Shown: one piece after another, positions 9,237-21,755 of the stretch
Layout of the letters: each line of letters begins with the position of its first letter
Numbering within the stretch: position 1 is the stretch's first letter
From: Mucor racemosus
Taxonomy: Eukaryota > Mucoromycota > Mucoromycetes > Mucorales > Mucoraceae
DNA: 64,000 nt
Assembly: GCA_027405735.1 (NCBI GenBank)
Contig: JAPEHQ010000004.1
Span: forward strand, 3,038,001 to 3,102,000
Direction: 5' to 3'
Notes under the pieces: model-generated
Database searches by the model: none
Seen by the model: the letters and a program-made list of their open reading frames with translations, nothing else
Told to the model about the DNA's origin: nothing
Position numbers and translations under genes: made by a program

Positions 9237-12200
9237 TTAGATATTTATACGTCGAGGTGTAATAAATTTAGTATCTTTACTCTTTGCTTTGGTCATCTTT
9301 ACTTCCACACGATTACCATTTCCATCAACAGTAACTAAAAACTTATTTCCTGTTTTGATACCATGACCATAAGGGCCAGGAGAAATGCCACGATGATAGG
9401 GTGTAGATCGAGATTCTCTTAATGTAGGGCCATTAGCAGCAGTGTTATTACCATTGTTTGTACCAGTACCTCCACCACGAATTGAAACCATACCATTGGC
9501 GCCACGATTGACTTGAGGTGAAGTTCTACCAACTGTAGTATTCAAGAACCCATCAGTTGTAATACCAGTAGATGTAGGAGGCAAAGAAGCCCTTGAACCT
9601 TTATGAGAAACAAAGTTGCCACCTTCTAATAAGGCATGGTCGCTTAAGAATTGAGAAAGCTCAACCCAACCACCACCGACTCGGACCATTACCATACGAC
9701 TTCTTAAAATACGACAATAAGCCAACTTGGGATTGATATCACCAAACCAATATTTACCCACTTCACCAGGTACCATTTTAACAAGCACTTTGTATGGAGA
9801 ATCGTTAATAATATTACCCAAAGCAACATCCAAGTCATTTTTAGGATCTGCAACATAGGTTTCAGGAGTTTTAGCTGAGGCTCTTTGGCGTTGATGTTGT
9901 GCTGCGCTTTGACGAGCTACTACTCTTCTTGCTGTAGGAGATATATTACCGCCTACTGTACGTCTAGCATTAGCTCTAGCAGCTGTAGCTGATGGAGCAA
10001 ATGGAACAGGTGTTGTAGTGTTACGATTTGAAGTACGATTATAACCTGTCATGTAGCGAGGTGTAGATTGCATAGTTTTAGGGCTGGGTGGTTGCTTTAA
10101 TACTGGTGTTGATGATTTTCTCACTAAACTTGCAGCCCTTCTTCCTCTTTCTTGTAGCATGCCTTCTCTTGCTTCCAAAGTATCAAATGTTGCAGCCAAA
10201 GGACCAATGCGTTCCATAAGATCAGCTTTTTTAGCAGCTGCTTCAGCCTGTATTTGAGACCATTTATCAGCCAATTGACGTAAACAATCTACTACTCGAC
10301 GATCATCCATCAAATTCTCTGCTACTTCTCTGGATTCATCTAAAAGTTCATCGATTTTGGGTTCATAGTAACGATAACGAGTATCTAAGTCAATCAAAAG
10401 CGCCTGCAAATCAGTACGACTGTAATTTCCATCCACTATGCGAGCATTTTCTGGTGAAGCACGAGATACAACTTCAGTCAAAGCGAGCAAAAGAACTTCC
10501 AATTCCTCCATTACTGTCAAAAAGCCTTCCATTTTTTCTGCCTCAGCAATTGCTCTACGCTTGGCCTTCATTAAATCCGTAAGTCCTCTTACTGCGGTTG
10601 TAATTTCTGTACGTTGTCCTAAGAAAATGTCCTCATTATCATTTTGAATTGCATTCAACATGCTATCCAATTCTTGAATAGATGGTTGTAAATGTGCTTC
10701 CATATCACGATCAAGGATTGTAAGTTCAGCCTTTGCAGATGCTAAACGATGTTCATTTGGTATAGAGGTCAAAGGACAGCTAAGAACAGTCTTTAAATCA
10801 CGATTCTCAATGCCTTCATCTAATTGAGTGTTTCTACAGATACGTACAGCACTAACACGGTCTTTCATGTCACCCACTTGAGTTAAAATCGACTTTACTT
10901 TACGAGCAACTTCGACACCTCGTTTTGAATTATCAATCAGAGCACGAGCTTTACCATGTTGTTTCTTGAGATCATTCCATGCTGATAAAATACTGGCTTC
11001 TCTTTTCTTAACAGCATCCTTGATGTCATTGCGATCCAAACTAATTTCACACAAATCCAGAGGCAAACCTTCCTTGGTGGCAAATATACGAGATTCCATA
11101 GCTTGAAATGCTTGAATAGTAGGTTTCATTTCAATCATTTTTTGCTCCAAGTTGTCTAATTCTTCTCTCAAATCTTGCTCCTCATGCATACAAACATCAG
11201 TAGGTAATTGGTCAATGGCACTAGAGCAATGGCTCATCCAAGTGGTCAAATCATTAGCAGCTTTGGCATGAATATGGATTTTTCGCATAAACATTGCTTG
11301 CTTTTTTTCCAATCCAATGGTATTTGAAAGTTGATTCAAGTTTTCCTTGATACGCATAACTGGATCATTCACAGTTGTAAAATCATAACCTTCTGATTCC
11401 AATGTCTTGGCAGTTGAGATTAATGACTGGAGGCCTTTTGCAAGCGTTTGACTTTTTCTTTCTGAACTAAATGTAGAAGCTTGAGAATTTTTACACATGG
11501 TATCGATGGAAGCCATTGATTGAGCAGCAAATCCACTATTTCCTACAGATGCCATTCGTCGACCCACAATCTCTTTTTGTTCTTGAACTAGGCTCAACAT
11601 CTTGTCTGATTCACTAAGAAAAGCACTGAATGCCATTGCGTTATTTGCATTGGATTTGAGCGCCTTTAAATTATTTGCAGCCGTAGAAACTTTGCTTGTT
11701 AATACAGTATGTCTGTCACGAGCACAAGAGTAGTTGGCAGTTTGAAGAGGATCTTCCTTGTTATCTGCAACACTGATACCATGACCTGTCTCCTTGAGAA
11801 GTTCAGAAGCTTTATCAATTTTGCTTTGAATGCCTTCCAAATCAGAGTCTACCCAGCCAGATTTAGCTAATTGTGTAATTTCTTCATTCAGTCCCATCAA
11901 GAGTTCATTTTCTACCATACTAAGTCTTCTTTGGCGATCATACCATTGACCTACAATACTTGAAAATTGCTCTAAATCTTTAATCTCTTTTCCCAATTGA
12001 GCCCAATCTTGCTCAAGGTTGCTTTGAATACCACGAATTTCCTCCATGTTTTCAACTTTGGATGGTTCCATGACACCAAAACGAGCACATAATTGAGTAA
12101 ATTGAGCTTGTTGTTCTTGATAACTTGCATTGATTTTGGATAAAGACTGATGCAACATGTCAAATCGTCTATTATCCTGTTCTTCTGATTGACCAGTCAT

Positions 12201-15200
12201 GAACCCACATGTTTGCTTTAAACCAGGCATAGAATGTCTTGTATCACTGATGAATGAACGCAATGATCGAGCATTTTCAAAGTAAGTGTTCCCATCTTCC
12301 ATCTTTTTACGCAATGTTTCCAGGTCAAGACCATGTTCTTCTAGAATCTGTTGCAAGCGATCAAAACGCTCTTCCAATTGTTGTGAAACCTCAACTAGAC
12401 CATCTTGATCAATGGAAGACACATCGAGTTGTTTTGATGTCTCCAATAACAGTTGAATGCGAGTCAGTAAATCTACCACTTCGTTTTCTTTACCATTTTT
12501 TAATTTGCTGAGTACACTATCACGATCTCGTTCTAAACGTTGTAAATCTTCAGCAGTAAGTGCAACATCTTGTTGTACATTGACCTTTGCACGACGAATC
12601 ATTTTGACTCGTTCATCAGCCCAATCGCATAAACGAGCAGCATCATCTAAATGTTCTTTAGCTTTTCTATGCAACTGCAAAACATTACGAAACCCTAATA
12701 AACGCTCATCTAGATTTTCACTTGTAGTGATGAGGTCGTTACGTTTCTTGGTGATGACTTGACTAATTTCTTCATTAGCAGCAGCATTAGGGCCTTTATC
12801 CATGTCAAGACCGGGCACTGGGTAGGGTATCCGACCTGCTGTTGCTGTTACCAGCTGAACAATACGTTCGTGCATGTTTTGAACACGTGCTGTCATTTCT
12901 CGGTCATTATCACCCGGACGAGCCTTTGAACCGGCATCAGATAAATCTAACTGTAAAGCCAAGGCATCTTCCATTACCATATCAGTTTGATACAAAAAAT
13001 CCATGACGTTTAGACGCTGTTCAACAACATTTCTAGCAAATGCCATACGTTTCATGAGGTCTTCAAAGAATTGTTCGCAAGTATCCTGTCTAGATTCTAA
13101 ATGAGATGGCAATTCTACACTGGATGTATTGTCTAAATCTTGAAAAGTGTCTACTGTTTTTGTAAATTGGCCTTGATCAAATTCTGCCATTTTTCTCTCC
13201 AACGTCAATAATTGTTGAACAATAACTTCTTTTTGCTTTTCTTTGGCCATTAATCGCTCACGTTTAAGACTAGGTACAACTTGTGCTTCTTGCTCTTCTA
13301 TATCATCATGTTCTTCTATAGCTCTCCAACGAGCACTACTATTGAGGAATGCATCAGTCTCATCATCAGTTTCTTTTAACCAAGCCATTGATTTAACATA
13401 TTCTTCTTCCCAAATAACTCGTTCAGTTAATACTTGCAAATCATAACTTTTTTTACGCAAAGAATGTATTAATTTATCCAATGTCATGAGTGTAGTCAAT
13501 GTTATTTCAATAGTTGTAGTATCTGCAGGACTAAGGTCTTTATCAGCTCGACCAGAGCCTGTGAGTGTCTTGACATGTGATCTCAAACGGGCCATATCTT
13601 CGTTATCAAACGCCTCAATTTCCTTTTCCAATACAGAGTGCGAAGCATTTAACAGTTCAACGTATTCTCTAGAAGCAGGTAATTCTACAGTTGCTAATGG
13701 ATCAGGTAATATTGTACTATTTAGTTGTTCAATGCGAATTTCAATCCATTGGCGAATACGTTCAGCTTCCGCAAACCAAACTCGTACTTCTTCAACCCAG
13801 GTACGCACCAACTCGTTTTTGTCGGTGATAGACTCATATTTGGATAGATAAAAAGTATCCTTTTGATCATCAGCGGTAGTATCATTGGCCAATAACAATA
13901 AATCATCAAAATTTGTCTTGAGAGTATCCACCATGCTAGTGGTTTTCTCCATACGGTCCTCAAGTTCCTGAATATCATGATGAGTGGTAATTGATTTTAC
14001 CATTTTATTTTGTACAAGATCTAATTCATGTCGAATAGAACCACACATTCTGGCAAAAGCAAATCCTCTTCTAAAATTAGAAAGGGTCCATTCCGAACGT
14101 TCAAATTCAGAAAATAGTGCACCATGTAATTGCAAAAGTTGATTTTTACGCCAAATTACTTTTGGGTGATTTCTCCAAACTGGCTTGAGTTCTTCCTGTA
14201 AATAAACCTGCAGCAATAAATGTAAATCGCCATCAGTTAAAGCTTGAAATTCGGATTGTAAGGCCTTAAAATTACGATCATAGGCAGCATAGTCCTCTTC
14301 GGCAGCTTGTAAAGGATGTAAAATTCTACGCTGTTGCTGTTGTTGAATCAATTGTAATGCATCTTCATTACTAGCTAAACTATGATGACTACTGTTTTCA
14401 CCGGTACGAGTTGAAGATGTATTATCATCGGTTAAAAAAAACTCCATCATACTATCGGAAGCAACCGACGACGGTGAATAAGTTGATGAGCGAGTAGGTA
14501 CAATGAGTATCAGACGATGTTGCAAACCATTGATTTTTTCGGTTAGTACAGTTGCGCGTGATTCGAACTCCTCCAAATCACTCGGGATTTCAGTTCCATC
14601 ACTGTACTTTGTGATAGTCGTCTTTGTGATCCTTAATTGCTGCAGGGTATATGTGGAAGTTAATGTAGTACTTGTACCAAATGTTTCAATATCTTCTACT
14701 TCTTCTTCAGAGTTACAAAGTGATGGCGTAGATGTTGATGTAACATTTAAAGCTGCATCTGTTGTTGATTTAAATTCAATTTTGAAACGTTCCAAATCTC
14801 TATGACGCTGCATTGTTTTGTCTTTGTTTGGTATATTTAAACATGATACTATATCTATAATGAATGGGATTATAGTTTTACAACTTGTATTAAATGACGG
14901 ATTTAAGGTATGAATACATTGAATAGCCGTTTCAAATACATGATTTTGTTGTAAATATAAATGTAAATCAGGTACAAGAGATGGATGATGATAATGTAAT
15001 ATACATAACAGATAATGCCCATTTTTCCATGAATTAAAAGATAGTTCAACAATTGGTGATATAAATGAAGCATTTATATAATCAGATAATATGAAAGATG
15101 ACCATGAGAGCAGATTATTTTCCAAATTAAGATGATTGGTGGGTATAGATATGAATTGATTGACCTAAATTTTGAGCAGTTAAAATCATTGTAATCAAGC

Positions 15201-15614
15201 ACTACTTTTTTCAAATTACTATACATAAGTTGTAAATGATAATTCTGGATTGTTCAAGATGTTGTAGTTTATATGATATACTTGATGTTCTGTTTGGATA
15301 AAAGCCAGGAGAGGTATGATTTGGTTCTGATCACCATTGTCGTAGGCAGAAAAATCAATTGTACTGGGAAAATCTGTAAATATTTCAGGTATACTTGAAT
15401 TAATTTGATCAAAGATTGACTTGATATTGTCACTGTATTCAATATTGTCAATTTTAAATAGTTTTGATAAGAATTCTGCTGTAAAGTTTAGACTTTCAAA
15501 TTCATTTAATGTTGTTTCATTCTGTAAAATATTTCTAATCCAATTTAATAATATTGATGATGGTGATGATGTTGATGATGTTGGTATATTACAATTTTCT
15601 GTAGTGGTATTCAT
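9237..15614 (-). CDS. Spectraplakin-like protein with CH-type N-terminus and GAS2/GAR domain
   Basis: Predicted cytoskeletal linker of about 2105 residues. Exon 1 is 15225-15614 (ATG at 15614); a 60-nt GT-AG intron (15165-15224) joins phase 0 to one very long exon, 9237-15164. Residues about 15-230 resemble tandem calponin-homology domains; the second is clearer, with NLLSWSSFILSDY and SFNSWKNGHYLLCILHYHHP, an actin-binding-type fold. Residues about 250-1750 are almost entirely helical, charged and heptad-like, as in spectrin repeats. Residues about 1915-1980 form a GAS2-related (GAR) microtubule-binding domain, including GKYWFGD and VRVGGGWVELSQFL. The tail is basic and Ser/Gly-rich. CH plus spectrin-like rod plus GAR is the order of animal spectraplakins, so crosslinking actin and microtubules is the likely role (inference). 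Several antisense open frames are shadows. Confidence 0.85.
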
Positions 15615-16082
15615 TTTTTTAAATGGTGTTTTTTTTTTTTTTTTTATAAATAAATGTACATAAAAGAGAAGAAGAAGAGGAACAAGAACAAGAAAAAAAA
15701 AGGGAGTTGTTTTGTGGAAAAAGGATAAATAAATATATAAATTTTTGAGGGGCAAAAAGAAAGAAATAAACTATATGAAGTCAGCTATTAAAAAACGAAG
15801 AAAAATGAGGGGATCCCTATTTTTTGGTGCAGTAGGTAAAAGTAAAACATGCAAAATAGGATGCCTAAATTATAAAACTGTATAACTTGAACACGTTTTT
15901 TTTATTACATATTATTATTTCCGAGCCGAGCTATATATGTATATAAAGGTAATTTCATATGATTTTTTCTTTTTTATTGCTTAAATATTATATTTACACT
16001 CGAGTACGACTTTCTCTTGGTACAAACTATTGATGAAAGAGACATTTTTACATTAGATTTATCAGGTAGATGGGCATTGCCG
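15615..16082. other. Intergenic region between two minus-strand genes
   Basis: Separates the start of the spectraplakin-like gene from the stop of the GOT1 gene. It holds A/T homopolymer runs next to the 15614 start (a T-run at about 15627-15646 on the + strand, presumably 5' untranslated) and no gene. Confidence 0.5.
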
Positions 16083-16680
16083 TTATTCACTCACTCTTTG
16101 AAGTGCTGGATGACTTAAAATAGGTCCAATCACTGGTAATCTCTTTAAAAATCCAAATACAACAGGGAAGAAATCACTAAAATAAGAAATTTTAAATTCT
16201 CTGATCCCATCATTTCATTGTTGCCATGACAACTCGTATCCATAGCAACCCTTTTCCTTTCTTACCCAAATAAATTTAGAAATCCAAAAATCTCAACCAT
16301 AAAACCAAAGAATGGGTATTTACTAAGCACCAAAAGAATACCACCCAAAAAGCAAATGGTACCTCTTAATTTTTCTTTTCTAGAAAAGAAAACAAATGTA
16401 CTTCTTGGACCAATAATAGCTGTTATACCACATAAAAACAATACCTATTACATGCATTTTTTAATTTAATTTGATTGATTTAATTTATAAATGTTATTTT
16501 GCTTACATTGCCAATAGCCATTAATCCTCCGTCAAAGAGCATCATTACGCCAATAGCCATAAAAAATAAACCAAACGCAGTTAATCCAACACCAATCTCT
16601 ACAATACAAAAATTATCAATGATCTATTCTAAATGTATCCATAATTTGGTGATTTTACTTTGACTATCACTTAACCACAT
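16083..16680 (-). CDS. GOT1: Got1-family vesicle transport protein
   Basis: Small tetraspanning membrane protein of the Got1/Sft2 family, acting in ER-Golgi transport. It was rebuilt from four exons on the minus strand: 16659-16680, 16507-16598, 16266-16444 and 16083-16176, with GT-AG introns of 60, 62 and 89 nt and the frame kept throughout, giving 128 residues (yeast Got1 is 138). Features match the family closely: start [17 protein letters not shown], then four hydrophobic helices, [20 protein letters not shown] in the cytosolic loop, and a C-terminal [10 protein letters not shown]. No single exon is long enough to stand out as an open frame. It is divergently arranged with the transporter at 16928, with 247 bp between start codons. 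The symbol is assigned by strong family resemblance. Confidence 0.88.
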
Positions 16681-16851
16681 TTTTTAGTTTTACGTGTTTT
16701 AGATGAAGAATTTATAAAAGAAAAAATAAAAGAGAAGCCCAAAGGGAAATTTACCTATTGACGTACAAATTACATCTCTTTTGGACCACTGGCCCGCCTG
16801 ATGGAAGGGGTTTTTTTCATGGAACTCCGGTGAAATTTGTTCGATATTGTC

Positions 16852-16858
16852 TATAAAA
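16852..16858 (+). promoter_or_regulatory. TATA box in divergent promoter
   Basis: TATAAAA lies about 70 bp upstream of the transporter ATG at 16928, inside the 247-bp region shared with the oppositely transcribed GOT1 gene. Motif-based only. Confidence 0.45.
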
Positions 16859-16927
16859 GGAAGTTTCAATTTTGCATACCTTTTCCCGAAATATTTTTCT
16901 TTTTCATTTTGATATAAAAAAAATATC

Positions 16928-18931
16928 ATGGCAGATGCTAATACAGCGACACTAACAGCTTATTCCTATGTTACTATCGCTATCTTCTTGCTGGTCGTTA
17001 TACTTATTATTCGGCCTATAAAAATTCGAATTGGGCCACATATTAGGATTTATTTGAATATTTCAACTGTGCCTCCCTTGGGTGTGTTGATTTTACTCAT
17101 ATGTAGAGCAATAAATTTTGACGTTGTGGGCAAAGGTTTTCTTGGAACATTGGGTGTACAACCATGGGCTATTATGATTTTATTTTATTCCTTGGTAATG
17201 TATTGTAGATGTATTCATTTTTGGCTTGTCATTTAATGTTTCTTGCAGGCATATATTTGTATATCTTTAGACATGACAGGTGTATTCCAATTTTGTGCAT
17301 TTTGGGTATCTAGAAAAGCTGGTAATAGAGGTATGCTAGCATTCACTCTGTTCTTCATCTTGACTAGTGTTATGAGTGGCCTTACAAGTAATGATGTGGT
17401 TATCTTGACTGGTACAGTCTTTCTATCTTACTTTACTAAAGTATCAGGCATTCGTCCTACTGCTTTTTTGATGAGTGAATTCACTACAGCTAATATTGGT
17501 AAATTAAATCAACTCAATTAATCATCTAATTTTAACATTTAATGCAGCTTCAATGGCTTTATACATTGGTAATCCCACTAATGTTGTGGTATCTGAAGCA
17601 TACAACATCAGTTTCATCACATACTCGGCCTGGATGTTATTGCCTACAGTTGTTTGCATCTTATTAGCCTACATTGTTCTCCGTATTTTATTCAGAGGCG
17701 ATTATTATTTGCCCCGTCATATTCTACCTCCCGATGATGATCCCAAAAGCGTATTAATCGATCCGCAAGGGGCAATTTTTGGATTAGTCTTGCTTGCTTG
17801 CTGTCTAGGAACACTTGTAGGAACCTCCTTTGCTCATGTCCCCGTATGGATGGTCACTTTACCTTTTGCTTTTGTCATGTTCCTGAGAGATGTTCGCCAT
17901 GATTTAGGTATATCTTTTAGTCATTTATTCAACATTAAACGTCGATTTCCTCGACCTTTTTTGAACACAGCAGCGCATGATCAAGTTCTCGTGTATGAGC
18001 CAGAAGACCAAAGTCATCGCGAAATCCAATTAGGTGTCTTGAATGCACCACCACCTGTCATGTTACACGATCAAACAGATATAGGCACTGCTCGCCTAGG
18101 TCGCAAAACTCACGCAGAAGAACAGGAAGAAGTAAAGAATAGTCTTAGACTTCGATCATCTATACCATTGGAGACACAAACTACGATAGATCAAGCCGTC
18201 GAAGTTGATAATATTTCTTTGCTTTCTACTACAAAAAAGCCTAAAAGCAAATATCTCAAACCATTTTACCATGCTTTCAGATGGTTTGGTAGTCGGTTCC
18301 CTACACTGAAGGCTGTTATCATGCGTATGCCTTGGTCTATATTGCCATTCAGTTTGGGTATGTTTATCTTGATTGAAGCATTGGCTCAAGAAGGTTGGGT
18401 TGGCATATTTGCTACTGCTATGGCTGTGTTTGCTAAAAATTATGTAACCGCCGTTTTGGGTATGGTCTTTGTGTCCATTATAGCGTGTCAATTATTAAAT
18501 AATCTAGTAAGTTACATATCTACAATGATTCTGAGTCATATTCTTATTCATGTCCTACTACTACATTTAGCCGATGACTATCTTGTTCACTCAAATTATC
18601 CAACATCCCAATTTCACTCAACACGTTCAGTCCGATGCAACTATGCAAGGATTTTTGTTGGGACTAATTGTGGGAAGTAATTTAGGTGCTTGTTTAACTC
18701 TAGTCGGAAGCTTGGCAGGAATAATGTAAGTTTTTTTTATCAATAAAAATGAATCATTGGTGATCTTAATAGGTATACCTACATAGGTTTGACCACATTC
18801 TAAAAACAAAGGGCATTTATACCTTGGGTTACTTTCAATTTTTAAAATGGAATCTTGTTATTTTGCCTGTCATTGCACTAGGTGCCTCAGCTGTAGTCAT
18901 TGGAGAGATCTGGTTCGTCTACTTACGATAA
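16928..18931 (+). CDS. ArsB/NhaD-superfamily anion or arsenite permease-like protein
   Basis: Predicted polytopic membrane transporter of 591 residues, from five exons: 16928-17194, 17249-17498, 17548-18506, 18571-18725 and 18787-18931 (introns 54, 49, 64 and 61 nt, all GT-AG, phases consistent). The family signature is SGLTSNDVVILTGTVFLSYF followed by a GNPTNVVVSEAY motif, typical of the ion transporter superfamily that includes ArsB, NhaD and CitMHS. About ten or more hydrophobic segments are visible; a hydrophilic cytosolic loop of roughly 130 residues (about 290-420) splits the protein into two halves. The second half repeats the pattern (PWSILPFSLGMFILIEAL and GLIVGSNLGACLTLVGSLAG). The substrate cannot be told from sequence; arsenite, a carboxylate or Na+/H+ are possible. 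The last exon is confirmed by a continuing membrane helix before the stop. Confidence 0.82.
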
Positions 18932-19139
18932 ATGATGATAACAATTCATGTACTTCTACTGTTTATACGAATTACCATAATAATACAATATCAAGCGCAC
19001 ATTTACCAAATTACATATACAATAATTGCCTTTCATTTATATATGTCATCTTTTTAACGTAAAACTTTTAACTAAACAATACACTAATAATACATAACCA
19101 TGAAACCGCATTTGTTGAATTCTTTTATTGTTTGTTGCT
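18932..19139. other. 3' flank of the transporter gene
   Basis: AT-rich, no gene seen; it ends where an inverted copy of repeat family A begins. Confidence 0.4.
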
Positions 19140-20310
19140 CTTGAAAACATTTTGAATTTGAAAAACGTGTAAAATTCATTGCTTTTTCCTTGAAAACTGG
19201 GTCTCATTTTTCATCCCTGCTCTACTTTTTGTTTTCACTAAATAACACCAAGAAAACATTATATGCTAATGTACCTGAGATGTTCAGCTTTAATCCAAAA
19301 ATGAGTATCCGGAAATATCCTACTTTTTGCAGTTGGTATTAATTTTTCAATGTTAAGGTTTCAGATTTTTTACGCGTATTTTACTGCTAATGTATTGAAA
19401 ACTTTGAGGCTTCATATCTCCAGAAAAAATTAAGCTATACTACCACTTTTCAATAATGAAATTTACTTGTTTTGAGGCGCTCTATAACATATTTCAATAT
19501 AAAAAAATTTTGAGCACTTTTATTTTTTTTTCATTTTTTTGGGCATTTATATAGTAAGTTTCAAAATATTGGTTAAATTGAGTAACATTTTTTTTGCATT
19601 CATGTCATCCAGCTTGTTGAGCTCTCTCAGACCCAATTTAGAGTTTTTCGAAATATTGATTTTTCGTGGAGATATACTCAAAAATATGTACAAAAAGGTA
19701 CCTCCATTTCTGGCGTCCATTTTCCCCTTGTATACCCTCATCCCAAATTCTGAAACTGAAAAAAATTTGGACAAAAATGTTGTTTTCTCTACGAATAATG
19801 CAGCTAGAAAATTTTGCAATAGCTCGATCAATAGATAATGTTTGTGCGCATCATTGCAATTAATTATATTTTAAATATGCATATAAAAAGTGATGTGTAT
19901 CTTCAAAAAACCTCCAAAATTTCAATTCCATTTTGCGCAAAATTTAATGTGGAATGTTTGTCTGATTTTTATTTAGATAGACGCAGAATTTAAAACTGTA
20001 TAAAAACTATTTAATATGCTAAGTCGAGTTACTTTGCAGTTCATGAGCCATTAAACGATTTTGTTTTTTTCATCATTTTTCGTCCATTTTTTTATATCGA
20101 TTTTGGGACCCCGTTATGATAGGTTATAAGCTGTGATAAAAACTATTGTTTTAATTATCTCAACGAAAAATCAATATTTTTTGCTGAAACAAAAAATGCA
20201 GAGTAGCTTTGAGGTGGATCTATTTGATTTAAAGATTTTACGTAATTCGATTCAATATTGGGCGAAAAATTTGAAAACTATTTAAAAATCATCTGAAACC
20301 TACTTTTTAC
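19140..20310 (-). repeat. Dispersed repeat family A, copy 3 (inverted)
   Basis: Reverse-complement copy of the repeats at 3265 and 7690. On the + strand it contains CCAATGTACCTGAGATGTTC-like, GGCTTCATATCTCCAGAAA and CCCTTGTATACCCTCATCCC blocks. It is closest to copy 1 at its far end, where both share GTAAAAAGTAGGTTTCAG and CGCCCAATATTGA. As in copies 1 and 2, open frames exist on both strands. It is directly joined to GTCGAG-type hairpins at 20311. Confidence 0.8.
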
Positions 20311-20490
20311 TAGCATTAAAGTCGAGCCTTACGAGTCGAGTCGAGTTTCATGAGACTGAGAAACTTGACTCGTATCGACTCGACTCGTTGCCTATGTTAC
20401 TTTTTACTAGCGTTGCAGTCGAGCCAGGTTTTGCTAGCCAAATTTACTAGTATACAATCTCGGCTCGAGAACATCATCCCTACTTTTTAC
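20311..20490. repeat. Two adjacent GTCGAG hairpins (family C)
   Basis: First hairpin: a perfect 14-bp inverted repeat, ACGAGTCGAGTCGA at 20331-20344 and its complement at 20375-20388, with an inner GAGTTTC/GAAACTT stem. Second hairpin: GTCGAGCC (20418-20425) with GGCTCGA (20462-20468), a close copy of the unit at 5926-6001. Each is introduced by TACTTTTTACTAGC and then a TT-rich spacer, so they look like tandem variants of one module. Confidence 0.65.
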
Positions 20491-20890
20491 AACCGTAAAA
20501 AATCGATAACAGAGGCCTTATCTCAACAAATTTCAATCCTAATAACTTCCAATTTCACATGAGAGTAGGGACACATATTTGATATGCTAATATCAAAAAG
20601 CAACGTCCATAACCTACTGTGTGTTGAGAAAACCATCACCAAAGTGCACTTATAGCTTGCTGCGCATTTTTATTGAAAACAATTTAAATACAATCCCTAT
20701 GAATACTAATCTAAGTAATCTTCTACTCTTCATGGATATAGATATAAATAAGTACTACAAGTATCTCGGATAACAGCTTCCATGGGTCATTGTGCATTCG
20801 GAAAGTTCGAGCAACAAGTTGTTTACCTGCTATTTACGCCTACTAAGGTCAGTATAAGCTCACCCGTTCTCAACGAATATGGATCCAAAT
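20491..20890. other. Intergenic region with small repeat traces
   Basis: No gene. Positions about 20605-20650 match 370-425 in inverted orientation. The remainder is unassigned AT-rich sequence. Confidence 0.4.
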
Positions 20891-21035
20891 TGTAGTAAAA
20901 TGTAAAATAAAAAGCTTTTTCGAAAAAGATGCAGTTTAAATACTTCTTTATTCAAAATATGGATAGTGTGCAATAGGTCTATATTTCTGCTATATTTATA
21001 TTACCTTTGTTATTAGTCCAAAATTACAGATTATT
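20891..21035 (-). mobile_element. Nested LTR fragments
   Basis: From 20891 to about 20995 the sequence is the reverse complement of the R/U5 end of the chromovirus LTR (compare 45050-45162), including the terminal TG and the blocks ATAGACCTATTGCACACTAT and AAGAAGTATTTAAACTGC on the minus strand. From about 21003 to 21035 lies, in forward orientation, a match to the 3' end of the solo LTR at 51235-51506 (ACCTTTGTTNTTANTCCAAA then TTACAGATNATTA). The two fragments abut, showing successive insertions or rearrangements. Confidence 0.6.
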
Positions 21036-21755
21036 ACATATTGATTCGTCATTCGCAAATATTTCGTTAAATTTGATGATATATCGGGGCTAAACACTAT
21101 AAAAATTAATAGCCTAGAGTATACAATATTAAAATGCCTGAAAGAATATGTATATATGATTAGAAATAAGGATATATGTTTATACAAGCAAAAGATGATA
21201 CTTTGAAATTAACTGGAAAATCTTCTGACTAATCAATATGCAATTTATTAGTGTATCTCTTATCCACAGTCTAAAGCAGCAGAGAATGTAAGGTTCTTTG
21301 TTAGTTAAAATAAATATTAAAGAATTACATAAGAGTACTTGCATATGCATATAATTTTGTGGTTGATAATTGTTAATAAATCATTGTCAGCTACGTAATT
21401 TTTGTTATGGAAAATGTCAGTGTCCCTACTGGCTTCGCTAAGGGAGGGAGGGAGGGGAGAGAAAATTAAAGAACCTGCCTTGCCGCGAACCATTTTCTAA
21501 GGTAAATCAATTTGATACTATATTATATATATATATATATATTGCGATATTATACAGTATAATGACATTGTAACAGGTAGAGATGCATATGATTCAAACT
21601 CGTACTAGTAAATTTAGTTTGTAAAACTCGGCTTATTGACGTTGATAAGCTTCTTAGGTATGCTAAAGTATGTATTTCTAATTCAGGACCATTTTTTATG
21701 TGCATTAAAAGGGTCTCATGTCTAGCATTCGATTCATAATCAAATATGCAAGTTG
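21036..21755. other. Repeat-rich intergenic region
   Basis: No gene. A purine-only run around 21440-21466 (repeated GGGAGGGA), a short TA repeat at about 21520-21541, and a weak inverted copy of the family C hairpin at about 21588-21655 are visible. Confidence 0.45.

Noticed and set aside
10438..14805. Several plus-strand frames inside the spectraplakin-like gene
   Set aside because: Antisense shadows of a long coding exon; no motifs and no independent signals.
16699..16929. 76-codon minus-strand frame in the GOT1-permease promoter
   Set aside because: Overlaps the divergent promoter, lacks motifs, and the real minus-strand gene (GOT1) begins at 16680.
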